A DNA stretch of 64,000 nt from JBCCGG01 sp039029395 (GTDB taxonomy: Bacteria; Pseudomonadota; Alphaproteobacteria; Kiloniellales; JAKSDN01): NCBI GenBank assembly GCA_039029395.1, contig JBCCGG010000004.1, positions 1 through 64,000 of the forward strand, in the 5' to 3' direction. Positions 23,907 to 31,151 of the stretch are shown piece after piece. Positions within the stretch are counted from its first letter, which is position 1. Each line of letters begins with the position of its first letter. Below the pieces are notes generated by a model. It ran no database searches. It was not told the origin of the DNA and saw nothing but the letters and a program-made list of their open reading frames with translations. The position numbers and the translations under genes are program-made.

Positions 23907-24926
23907 CTACTGGATCAGGCCGGTTTCCTTATAGACCCGGCGGTAGCCCTCGCCGGTCTGATTGATCAGATCGATCGCCCCTTGGGTGTCCCGGAAGCTG
24001 TCGATCAGATCCATGAACTTGCCCTTGTTGTAGGCCTGATAGCTGGGCGTGAAAAAGGCCTTTTGGAAGGCCCACTGGAGCCATTTCAGGCGATCTTCGG
24101 GCACGCCCTTCTTCACGTAGAAGCCGCGGAAGCGCATCAGCGGGTCGAACTCCAGGCCGACGTCCTTCATGGCGGGCACGTCGGCGAAGGCGGCCGGACG
24201 CTCGTGCAGCAGGGTCAGGATCGGCTTGAAGTCGCCGCTGTCGAGGAAGCCGCGCACGTCGCCCGGCTGCTCGAACAGGGCGTCGACCTGGCCGCCCTTG
24301 AGCGCGCCGTAGCGCGGGCCGCCCTTGTCGAAGCTGATCTGCTGCAGATTGAAGCCGAAGTGATCCATAACCTGCTTGAGGTTCATGCGCTCCATGGAGC
24401 CTTCGCGCGACACGTTGGCGATCGTGCCGTTGCCGCCCTGGGCCTTGGCCCACTCGACGAAGGAGCCCCAGTCGGTGAAGCGGTCTTCGCTGGTGCGAAT
24501 GTAGATCTGGCTGAAGGTGATCTGGGAGATCACCAGGGGCACCAGGTCCTCGGCCGGGTTGACGTCGCTGGCGCCGGAAACAAAAGCGCTGGTCGCGTCG
24601 TCGATGTGCTCGAGGATCGTGTAGCCGTCGGGCGGTGTCGCCATGAAGGTGCCCAAGCCCACGATGCCGCTGCCGCCCGGCTTGTAGTCCGGCGTGATGT
24701 CGACACCGGTAACCTCGGTCACCGCCTGCGCCATGGCGCGCGCCACCTGGCCCGAGCCGCCACCGGGCCCATAGGGTACAATCATGGTCAGCGGGCGTTC
24801 CGGAAATCCGTTCGGCCGCTCCATGCTGTCCGGCAGGGTGTCTTCCGCGGCCAAAGCCGGGCCGGCCAGGGCCGCGCCCAGGAAAAGGCCGGCAACAAGC
24901 GTGGCCAAGTCGCGTCTCGTCTTCAT
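23907..24926 (-). CDS. tctC: TctC/Bug-type periplasmic solute receptor
   Basis: 339 residues. Signal peptide 1-28 (DLATLVAGLFLGAALAGPALA). The mature part shows the Bug pattern: ERPLTMIVPYGPGGGSGQVAR (first ligand loop, shown to its Arg), DITPDYKPGGSGIVGLGTF and the second lobe. GGGAGG-like purines (GGGGAGGATCAC) sit directly before the ATG. A sigma-70-like promoter lies about 85 bases upstream. It heads the tctCBA-enolase-TauE operon. Bug receptors bind carboxylates or amides; the ligand is not readable. Confidence 0.92.
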   Translation of the reverse strand: MKTRRDLATLVAGLFLGAALAGPALAAEDTLPDSMERPNGFPERPLTMIVPYGPGGGSGQVARAMAQAVTEVTGVDITPDYKPGGSGIVGLGTFMATPPDGYTILEHIDDATSAFVSGASDVNPAEDLVPLVISQITFSQIYIRTSEDRFTDWGSFVEWAKAQGGNGTIANVSREGSMERMNLKQVMDHFGFNLQQISFDKGGPRYGALKGGQVDALFEQPGDVRGFLDSGDFKPILTLLHERPAAFADVPAMKDVGLEFDPLMRFRGFYVKKGVPEDRLKWLQWAFQKAFFTPSYQAYNKGKFMDLIDSFRDTQGAIDLINQTGEGYRRVYKETGLIQ

Positions 24927-25010
24927 GTGATCCTCCCCGATCGTTATGTCGTTCGCTTCGTTGCGGGGCATCTTAGGCGATCTTTTGCCGCCCCGTCAGC
25001 CCAAGAAAGG

Positions 25011-25038
25011 AGTATCAATAATTAGGACAGCGTGTCAA
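25011..25038 (-). promoter_or_regulatory. Putative sigma-70 promoter of the tct operon
   Basis: On the minus strand TTGACA (25038-25033) is followed after 16 bases by GATACT (25016-25011, four of six consensus bases). It would start transcription near 25004, 78 bases ahead of tctC. The -35 box overlaps the palindrome GACA-GCG-TGTC (25026-25036), a possible operator. Confidence 0.5.
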
Positions 25039-25137
25039 AATTTTTGTAATTTCACCGGGAAGAGGCACAGACGTTTTCCCACCGGGGGAATGGCGATAGG
25101 ATGGCCGAATCGGGATCTCAGGCGGAGCAAAGCGAAC

Positions 25138-25569
25138 ATGGCCGAGGCGTTGGAGCGGGACGTTGTCGTCGAGCTTTTGAACAAGCTGGGCGAGGAAGAG
25201 GACGAGGCGGTGCTGGCGGCGGCCCGCGAGGCGCACGCCCGGGTGCAGGCCGCGGAGCTGACCTGGGACGCGCTGTTGGTGCCCGAGCGGGACGAGGACG
25301 ACTTCGACGAGCTCGACGACGAGGAGGACGACGACGAGGCGCCGCTCGACGACGATGACGAGGACGTCGAGGAATCGCCCGAAGAGGCAGCCGCTGCCAA
25401 CGCCCAGTCCCTCAAGCTGATCGAGCAATTGCTCGCCAAGGAGGGCATTTCCGACCAGCTGCGCGATGACCTGGAAGGCTACAAGGAAGACATCGCCGAG
25501 GGCGAGTTCGAGGAGAACGACCGGCGGTACCTGCGCGCGCTCGTCGAGCGCCTGGGCAAGGGGCGGTGA
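25138..25569 (+). CDS. Acidic hypothetical protein with Asp/Glu-rich middle
   Basis: 143 residues. N-terminal helix (VVVELLNKLGEEEDEAVLAA), a strongly acidic low-complexity stretch (about residues 58-85, mostly Asp and Glu), then a second helical part (SLKLIEQLLAKEGISDQLRD). GGAG nine bases before the ATG fixes the start; the frame is open upstream but without a site. It is divergent from the tct operon. No family is recognised. Such acidic tails are seen in chaperone-like or RNA-polymerase-associated proteins, but nothing here proves that. Confidence 0.7.
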   Translation: MAEALERDVVVELLNKLGEEEDEAVLAAAREAHARVQAAELTWDALLVPERDEDDFDELDDEEDDDEAPLDDDDEDVEESPEEAAAANAQSLKLIEQLLAKEGISDQLRDDLEGYKEDIAEGEFEENDRRYLRALVERLGKGR

Positions 25570-25903
25570 GGGGGCGGTTTCGGAAGGTTGCGGCCTCTGC
25601 CGAGATAGGCGGTCCTTTGCGAGAAAAGGAAGCGCTGGCCGTTCAGTGGACACCGCCTAGATTTGCACTGCCCATTTGCAGCATTCCAGCATGAACGATT
25701 GCAAGAGCTAAGAAGACAGTGCGCCGGTGCACCAAAAGAGCGCCTTTTCGGTGGTCCGCGAATGGTGGCTGTACCTTCAGCAGCGGACCATAACTGGTCG
25801 AGGTGGGAACGGGAAGGATTGACCCGAAGGCGAAAATCACCTGTTTCCCGATTTAAGCCAGGAATACCTGCTAGGATCCCGGCCAAAGAGCGAAAGGGAA
25901 ATC
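25570..25903. other. Intergenic region, no gene seen
   Basis: 334 bases of moderate GC. Short minus-strand frames have no ribosome-binding site. The composition and stop-free patches suggest degenerate or repeat-derived DNA, but I can point to no second copy in the window. Confidence 0.4.
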
Positions 25904-26377
25904 GTGAACTTCATTGTAGCAATGACTCTTGATAAGGGTTTCATGAGCGAGAGCTTCGATCAAGCGCGCCGATACGGGAGCCGATGGCACCTGGTTGAGT
26001 TGGTGATCGGCGTGGTATTCATAGTTGGCGGCCTGGTGTTGTTCGCGTACGCAGATTGGGCATCCGCTCTGCCGCTTGCCCTTGTCGCTATCGGTGTTTT
26101 CGAGATTTTCAGCAGTCGAATCAAGAAGTTCTTTTGGCTCAGAAAACACGGCAGAAGCAAAGCCGCAAACCAGAAGATTGAGATGTCGTTCGACGACGAA
26201 GGCTTCGAGACCAAGAGCAGTTATTCGCATGCTCGCATGACTTGGAATGGCGTCGAGAAATGTGTCCGGACTCCGAAGGGGATACTGCTCTGGCCACAAA
26301 AGGGAGTCTACATCTACATTTCTGAGGAAGCAGCTGGAGCAGATGCGATAGCGTTTATCGAGTCAAAAGTTGTGTGA
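25904..26377 (+). CDS. YcxB-like membrane protein
   Basis: 157 residues starting at GTG behind AAAGGGA. Two membrane helices (about 32-50 and 54-72) are followed by a cytosolic domain with the YcxB-type layout: SFDDEGFETKSSYSHARMTW, then a strand pair with VEKCVRTPKGILLW and YIYISEEA. The family is widespread and uncharacterised. The N-terminal KGFMSESFDQARRYGSRW might instead begin at a downstream ATG (25922 or 25943). Isolated between two gene-free stretches. Confidence 0.7.
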   Translation: MNFIVAMTLDKGFMSESFDQARRYGSRWHLVELVIGVVFIVGGLVLFAYADWASALPLALVAIGVFEIFSSRIKKFFWLRKHGRSKAANQKIEMSFDDEGFETKSSYSHARMTWNGVEKCVRTPKGILLWPQKGVYIYISEEAAGADAIAFIESKVV

Positions 26378-26690
26378 TTCGGGTTCCTTGGGCGACTGCT
26401 TCTGGTTGTATTTCACCGTCCTGGGCGGCGCTTACGTGCGGCCGCACCGTCCTCAAATGCAGCCTTCGATCAGTCACCATGAGGGCAACCCGTCGCAGCA
26501 TAGCCAAGCCGCTTTCCGGTCCACGTTGTTTGCGGTTAATCGTGCGGAGTTTGCCTAGGGCGACCGAACCATCGGGCCTCTCGGGGCGGCAGGTGTTAAG
26601 GTGACAGCCCGTGCGTGGCTTCCGATTGCTTCTACATCAACGTGATCGGCGTCTGAAGTTTCTAAACTTTGCCATTCAAGCAACGGTGGC
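26378..26690. other. Intergenic region, no gene seen
   Basis: 313 bases between convergent genes. Two overlapping plus-strand frames of 62 and 76 codons are Ser/Pro/Arg-rich, lack ribosome-binding sites and look like chance frames. No terminator hairpin with a T-run was found. Confidence 0.4.
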
Positions 26691-27296
26691 TCACGCCAGA
26701 ACGCCCAGGCGCCGAAGCTCCGGCTCGATCTGTTTCAAGCGGCCGGTCGTGTAGTGCAGGACCTTGAGGCCGCGCTGTTCGGCCAAATCGAGGAAGACTT
26801 TGGTGTCGTCGATGTAGAGAATCTCTTCGGGGCGGTCGCCCAGCGTCGTCAAGAGGACCTCTAGAAACGCCGGATCCCCTTTGCCGAGATGGTGGTCGTA
26901 TGAATAAACCTCCATATCGAACAGGGCGCGAAAGCGGTACTTGGCCTCCAGATAGGCGATGCGATCGGGGATGTTCTCCGAATAGGCGACGAGCCTGAAA
27001 CGGCCCTTCAGTCCCTCGACCAGCTGGAGGACATCCCGGTCCAGGGTGTAAGCCGCGTACCACGCGTCTCTGATCACCAGGGCGCTATAGCCCTGAGGGA
27101 TTTGGCCCTCGGCCCATGACCAGAACGCTACTTCTGTCAGCAGCCCCTTTCGAAGATCCAGGCTGCGCGCGCAGGTGAGAAGCTTCCGGACGATCGCCGG
27201 ATCGTAGCCATGGTCCCGGGACAGCGCCGCCAAGGCGACGCCCTTGCCCTCGGTGAAGAGGACGCCGCCAAGATCCAATGCGATTGATTTGATCAT
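26691..27296 (-). CDS. HAD-superfamily hydrolase (subfamily IA)
   Basis: 201 residues. Motif I is SIALDLGGVLF with nucleophile D8; the usual second Asp is Gly (G10), as in a sub-branch of HAD-IA proteins. Motif II is the Ser in RLVAYSENIPD, motif III the Lys in HHLGKGDPAFL, motif IV the acidic pair in ILYIDDTKVFLD. A helical cap (about 15-85) lies between motifs I and II. Likely a small phosphatase or relative; loss of the acid/base Asp may slow phosphate release. It follows the M24 remnant on the same strand. Confidence 0.82.
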   Translation of the reverse strand: MIKSIALDLGGVLFTEGKGVALAALSRDHGYDPAIVRKLLTCARSLDLRKGLLTEVAFWSWAEGQIPQGYSALVIRDAWYAAYTLDRDVLQLVEGLKGRFRLVAYSENIPDRIAYLEAKYRFRALFDMEVYSYDHHLGKGDPAFLEVLLTTLGDRPEEILYIDDTKVFLDLAEQRGLKVLHYTTGRLKQIEPELRRLGVLA

Positions 27297-27317
27297 TGCC
27301 TTACCGCGCCATCTCCA

Positions 27318-27486
27318 TCACGCCCGAATCACCGGCTCGCGCGGTGCGTGGGTAAAGAAGGTCATGTTCTCCTTCAGGACGGACGGGCTTCCCTCGTAGA
27401 TCAAGGACTGTTCCATCCAGGTCGGGGGCCCGCGCTTGGCGCTCGGCGAACTCTTCGGCGCTGAAGTGGATGCGAGGATTGCTCAT
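27318..27486 (-). pseudogene. Remnant of an M24-family (Xaa-Pro/ectoine-hydrolase-like) peptidase gene
   Basis: A 61-codon frame (27486-27301) starts MSNPRIHFSAEEFAERQARA, which looks like the N-terminus of M24 peptidases. It then loses similarity. In the frame shifted by one base, from 27431 to the TGA at 27318, the same DNA reads GPPTWMEQSLIYEGSP and then SVLKENMTFFTHAP, the near-C-terminal block of creatinase-type M24 peptidases (PPxW...Y.GNP..L..xMVFF.H). The simplest reading is a full gene of about 390 codons that lost its middle by internal deletion with a frame change. A short functional protein in the first frame is the alternative. Confidence 0.6.
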
Positions 27487-27499
27487 CGCGACGGCCCAC

Positions 27500-28765
27500 T
27501 CATGTGAAGATACCCTTCAGGGTGAAAAAAAAGAACGCCGCCAAGAGACCACCGACCGGCAGGGTGACGACCCAGGAGACCAGGATGTTGCCGATTACCC
27601 GGAGGTTCAGGGCGGCGAAGCCCCGGGCGAGACCGACGCCCATCACGGCACCGACCGCGATGTGGGTGGTCGAGACCGGCAGACCGGTGCGCGAGGCCAG
27701 CACCACCGTTGTCGCCGCCGCCATGGTGGCGCAAAAGCCGCTCGAGGGGGTCAGCGCCGTGATCTTCTTGCCGATGGTTTGCATGACCCGGTAGCCGTAG
27801 GTGGCCAGGCCGAGCACGATTCCGCCGCCGCCCAGGATCAGCACCCAGATCGGCAAGGGCGCGCTCTGGGTCACGTCGCCGCCCGACTTGACCAGTGCCA
27901 GCACGGCGGCGAGCGGCCCGATGCCGTTGGCCACGTCGTTGGAGCCGTGGGCGAAGGCCATGGCGCAGGCGGTGAAGATCATCAGAGGCGCGAATATCTT
28001 CTCGACGCTGGCGAAGTGAAAGTCCCGATCGGCGGCCCTGTCGATCTCGACCCGTCGGATCAGCAGGTGGCCGATCCCCGCGACCATCAAGCCGAAAAGC
28101 GCGGCGAGCAGAAAGCTGGTGGGGATGGAGAGATCGAGCCTGAGATGCTTCAGGCCCTTGAACAGGGTGACCAGGGCCATCACGAAGCCGACCAAAAAGG
28201 CATAGGCCGGGGCCCAGCGCCGCGCGCTGGCCAAGGGCTCTTCGGCCCGCAGGATGAGCGCTCGGATCGACATCATGAGACCGAAGGCGATGATGCCGCC
28301 GAGCGCCGGCGACAGCACCCAGCTGAAGGCGATCTGGCCGATCTTGCCCCAGTTGACCGCCTCGATTCCGATCCCGACCATGCCGAAGCCGACGATCGCG
28401 CCGACGATCGAGTGGGTGGTCGAGACCGGCCAACCCTTGATCGAGGCGATCGCCAGCCAAACCGCGGCGGCCAGCAGGGCCGCCAACATGCCGAACACCA
28501 GGATCTCGGGCTGATCGGCGATCGGCCCCGGATCGATGATGCCCTTGCGGATCGTCTTGGTGACCTGACCGCCGGCCAACGCTGCGCCGAGGAACTCGAA
28601 CACGGCGGCGACCACGATCGCCGCGCCCACGGTCAAGGCGCCCGAACCCACCGAGGTGCCCATGGCGTTGGCGACGTCGTTGGCGCCGATGCCCCAGGTC
28701 ATGAAGACACCGAAGATCACGGCAATGATGATGAAGGTCGAGCCGTGCTCGGCGATGATGGCCAT
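27500..28765 (-). CDS. pit: Low-affinity inorganic phosphate transporter (Pit family)
   Basis: 421 residues with about 10-11 membrane helices in two homologous halves. The Pit signature appears twice: GIGANDVANAMGTSVGSGAL near the N-terminus and AFAHGSNDVANGIGPLAAVL in the second half, together with GWPVSTTHSIVGAIVGFG and GLPVSTTHIAVGAVMGVG. It imports metal-phosphate with protons. The PhoU-like gene lies 21 bases upstream on the same strand, the usual pairing. No Pho-box was recognised. Confidence 0.95.
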   Translation of the reverse strand: MAIIAEHGSTFIIIAVIFGVFMTWGIGANDVANAMGTSVGSGALTVGAAIVVAAVFEFLGAALAGGQVTKTIRKGIIDPGPIADQPEILVFGMLAALLAAAVWLAIASIKGWPVSTTHSIVGAIVGFGMVGIGIEAVNWGKIGQIAFSWVLSPALGGIIAFGLMMSIRALILRAEEPLASARRWAPAYAFLVGFVMALVTLFKGLKHLRLDLSIPTSFLLAALFGLMVAGIGHLLIRRVEIDRAADRDFHFASVEKIFAPLMIFTACAMAFAHGSNDVANGIGPLAAVLALVKSGGDVTQSAPLPIWVLILGGGGIVLGLATYGYRVMQTIGKKITALTPSSGFCATMAAATTVVLASRTGLPVSTTHIAVGAVMGVGLARGFAALNLRVIGNILVSWVVTLPVGGLLAAFFFFTLKGIFT

Positions 28766-28786
28766 GGCGCGCTCTGGGCAGGTGGC

Positions 28787-29467
28787 TTAGCGGGCGAGCA
28801 GAAGGCGCAGGCGGTTGCCGACCTTCTCGGAGTAGTTGGCGAGGTCTCCGACCCAGCGGATCAAGCGGTGCCAGACCATCAGGGAAATCGGGTCGATCTC
28901 CTTCTCATGGACGAACAGCTCGCGCATCAGCTCGATCGCCTTGTGGTCGGTGTCGGTCTCGATCTTGTTGAGTTCGTCGATCATGTTGAGCACCAGTTCC
29001 GACTCCCGGCCGCGGAAGCCGGTCTCGAGCAGCTCGTCGAGCTCCTCCATGATGCTGGCCATCTTGTTGCAGGCATCCAAGCAGCGTTCGGTTAAAGCCA
29101 TCAGGGGCGCCTGGATTGGCTCGAGTGGGGCTACCGGCCGAAGGGTCACCATGCCGGCGATGTCCTGGGCCGTGTCGGCGATCGAATCCTGCAGGTCGAG
29201 GATTTCCAGAAGATCGCGCCGGTCGACCGGCATGAACATGGTTCGCGGCAGGTGGGAGCGCAGCTCGTTCTTGATCTCGTCGGCCTCGTTCTCCAGCGCG
29301 AAGATCTTGTCCTTGACCGCCTGCAGCTTGGCTTCATCGCCGCTGAAAATTGCCTCGAACAGGCCGGGCACCTGTTCCGCACAGCGCACCACCACGCGCA
29401 TATGCTCCTGTAGGGGCTTGAAGGGCGATGGGCCGAACAGATTGCCCAGTGGGCTGGTGAAGGGCAT
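28787..29467 (-). CDS. PhoU-like DUF47 protein (Pit accessory, TIGR00153 type)
   Basis: 226 residues, all-helical, the exact usual size of the TIGR00153 group. Typical stretches are PFKPLQEHMRVVVRCAEQVP, ENEADEIKNELRSHLPRTMF and the metal-binding-like DLLEILDLQDSIADTAQDIA. Members sit beside Pit permeases and are thought to gate phosphate uptake. The ATG at 29467 fits the family N-terminus MPFTSPLGNLFG. It is first in the two-gene phosphate operon. Confidence 0.92.
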   Translation of the reverse strand: MPFTSPLGNLFGPSPFKPLQEHMRVVVRCAEQVPGLFEAIFSGDEAKLQAVKDKIFALENEADEIKNELRSHLPRTMFMPVDRRDLLEILDLQDSIADTAQDIAGMVTLRPVAPLEPIQAPLMALTERCLDACNKMASIMEELDELLETGFRGRESELVLNMIDELNKIETDTDHKAIELMRELFVHEKEIDPISLMVWHRLIRWVGDLANYSEKVGNRLRLLLAR

Positions 29468-29551
29468 CGGGCCAATCTCCTCGGATGGCGTTCGCGCGGC
29501 GGCTCTGGGCGTTTCTAGCAAGTCGACGCGATCGAGACAAAGGTCCCGTGA

Positions 29552-30175
29552 TCAGGAAAAGCTAGACTTTTCCCTAAGGTCGCCGGCTTGCCACAGGTAG
29601 AAGACCGCGAGCGGCTCGTCCTCCGTGCGAAAGCCGTGAGTCAGCAGCGGCGAGACGTGCACCGCCGTGCCGGCGCGCTGCCGGGCGCTCGACGCGCGCT
29701 CGCCTTCGCCCAGGCTGAAAACCGCGCTGCCGGCCAGCACGACATAGACCTCCTCGGCCTGGTGGCGGTGCGCCGGGTAGGTGATTTGCGGCCCCCAGAC
29801 GCCGATGCCCGCGCGCACCCGGGTGCTCACGAAAGGGCCTTGCTTGCCGATCACCTCGGCAAAGCCGTAGCCCGCCAGCATGTCTTCGCCGACCACGCCG
29901 TCAACCCGGGTGTAGCTCTGCTCCCACTTGCGCGAGGCCCGCTCCTGGACGAAAAGCGCAAGCAGATCGCGGGTCTCGGGGGCGCTGAGCGCGAGCGTTT
30001 GGCCGAGGGTGTCGGCGGCGGGCAGATGGTGGGGCGCGGCCGCCCGCCAGTCCTCGCCCCAATCGGCCAGCGCCGCCTTGAAGCGCCCGACCGCGGGATC
30101 GGGATGGGCCGCGACGAAGGCAAGGATAGCGTCGCGCAGGCGTGTGTCGGACTCTTTGAGGCTAGGTGCGTCCAT
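29552..30175 (-). CDS. Cupin protein of the DMSP-lyase (DddL/DddQ-like) family
   Basis: 207 residues. A helical N-terminal half precedes a C-terminal cupin with YPAHRHQAEEVYVVLAGSA. By position, H138, E142 and Y144 in that motif and H180 in SPLLTHGFRT match the metal ligands and catalytic Tyr described for DddQ (H125, E129, Y131, H163). GIGVWGPQITYPAHRH and DEPLAVFYLW are also family-like. The reaction would be cleavage of dimethylsulfoniopropionate to dimethyl sulfide and acrylate. Other cupins in the family may have different substrates, and no acrylate-use genes adjoin. An alternative start 13 codons upstream exists. Divergent from a second cupin gene. Confidence 0.72.
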   Translation of the reverse strand: MDAPSLKESDTRLRDAILAFVAAHPDPAVGRFKAALADWGEDWRAAAPHHLPAADTLGQTLALSAPETRDLLALFVQERASRKWEQSYTRVDGVVGEDMLAGYGFAEVIGKQGPFVSTRVRAGIGVWGPQITYPAHRHQAEEVYVVLAGSAVFSLGEGERASSARQRAGTAVHVSPLLTHGFRTEDEPLAVFYLWQAGDLREKSSFS

Positions 30176-30315
30176 CGGGTGCAGCCGCTGCTTTGTGCCA
30201 AAGAAGACTCCCATTCATAACCAAAGCTGTTGACGCAGCCCAAGATTTTTTCTCTTCACAGCGCCCGGCCCGGGGTGGGACAGTAGCCGCCTCACATCAC
30301 GGAGAGAGACCGCAC

Positions 30316-30648
30316 ATGACCCCGCGCTTTCTATTCACCGATGGCGAAGCCGCCCCCTGGCAGCCCGTGGAAATCGCCCCGGGCGTCGAGGTCAAGGCGC
30401 TGGCCAGCGCCGACGGCCAGACCATGGAGCTTTATCGCTTCGCGCCGAACACCAGCTATCCCGATCACTTTCATGAGGGCCCGGAGTTCGTCTACATGCT
30501 GGAAGGCGAGGCGACCCAGGACGGCCGGCGCATCGGCCCCGGTTGGGCCAGCGTCGGCGAAAGCGGCACCTTGGAGAAAAACTTCCACAGCGGTCCCGAA
30601 GGCTGCCTCTTCCTCACGGTCTACCAGGACTCGCGCTACGTGGATTGA
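30316..30648 (+). CDS. Small ChrR-type cupin protein
   Basis: 110 residues, one cupin barrel. Metal-site pattern YPDHFHEGPEFVYMLEGEA (two His and one Glu) and a later His in EKNFHSGPEGCLFL. The ChrR-like anti-sigma cupins share the GxEFVYMLEG block, but no sigma factor lies nearby, so a small dioxygenase-like or sensor role is open. AGAGAGACCGC precedes the ATG. It is divergent from the DMSP-lyase-like cupin, with about 140 bases between the two start codons. Confidence 0.78.
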   Translation: MTPRFLFTDGEAAPWQPVEIAPGVEVKALASADGQTMELYRFAPNTSYPDHFHEGPEFVYMLEGEATQDGRRIGPGWASVGESGTLEKNFHSGPEGCLFLTVYQDSRYVD

Positions 30649-30720
30649 TCAGGCGGCGAGGTCCTGATCCGGGCGAAAGTCACCGGTACCAGGATGTGTT
30701 CGGTCGATAGGTTGGAGGGC

Positions 30721-30753
30721 TTGACAGAAACCAATAAATCGATATATCTCGAT
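30721..30753 (+). promoter_or_regulatory. Promoter and operator of the ArsR-type gene
   Basis: TTGACA (30721-30726) and TATATC (30743-30748) are 16 bases apart. The operator-like element AAATCGATATATCTCGAT (30736-30753) covers the -10 box. Transcription would start within a few bases of the ATG at 30756, leaving little or no leader. The same element, with one mismatch, recurs at 31121. Confidence 0.6.
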
Positions 30754-30755
30754 AT

Positions 30756-31064
30756 ATGGAACTGGACAAAGCGATTGCCGCTCTCAACAATCCTGTTCGA
30801 CGCAGGATCCTCGACTGGCTGAAGGACAGATCGAACTTTCCACCCGCCTTGCCGGAGCACGCCGGTCTGGAAGGGGTGTGCGTCGCCTACATCCAGGAAA
30901 AAGCAGGTCTCTCGCAATCGACGATCTCCAACTATATGGGCCTTCTTAAAGCGGCTGGATTGGTGATCTCCGAGCGCCACGGCCAATTCACCTTCTACCG
31001 CCGAGACGAAAGCGCGATACGTGCTTTCCTGAACGCGGTTGAGAAGGAGCTTCTGAAGCCGTAA
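30756..31064 (+). CDS. ArsR-family transcriptional repressor
   Basis: 102 residues, a single winged helix: AIAALNNPVRRRILDWLKDR at the front, recognition helix GLSQSTISNYMGLLKAAGLV, wing ISERHGQFTFYRRD. No CxC-type metal site is seen in the recognition helix, so it may respond to a non-metal signal such as an electrophile. There is no ribosome-binding site and the promoter is so close that the mRNA is probably leaderless. It precedes an Old-Yellow-Enzyme-type reductase that carries the same operator, in the manner of a repressor and its detoxification target. Confidence 0.87.
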   Translation: MELDKAIAALNNPVRRRILDWLKDRSNFPPALPEHAGLEGVCVAYIQEKAGLSQSTISNYMGLLKAAGLVISERHGQFTFYRRDESAIRAFLNAVEKELLKP

Positions 31065-31120
31065 GGCGCAACCGATTGCGAGGGCAGACAGCAAACGTAA
31101 GCGTAACTCGATGAACCGAT

Positions 31121-31138
31121 AAATCGAAATATCTCGAT
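31121..31138 (+). promoter_or_regulatory. Second ArsR operator copy
   Basis: AAATCGAAATATCTCGAT differs by one base from the element at 30736-30753. It ends two bases before the AAGGGA ribosome-binding site of the reductase gene, so a bound repressor would block that gene's promoter or early elongation. Confidence 0.65.
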
Positions 31139-31151
31139 GGAAGGGACCCAG

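Noticed and set aside
26374..26604. A 76-codon plus-strand frame between YcxB-like and HAD genes
   Set aside because: Ser/Arg/Pro-rich, overlapped by another chance frame, no start signal.
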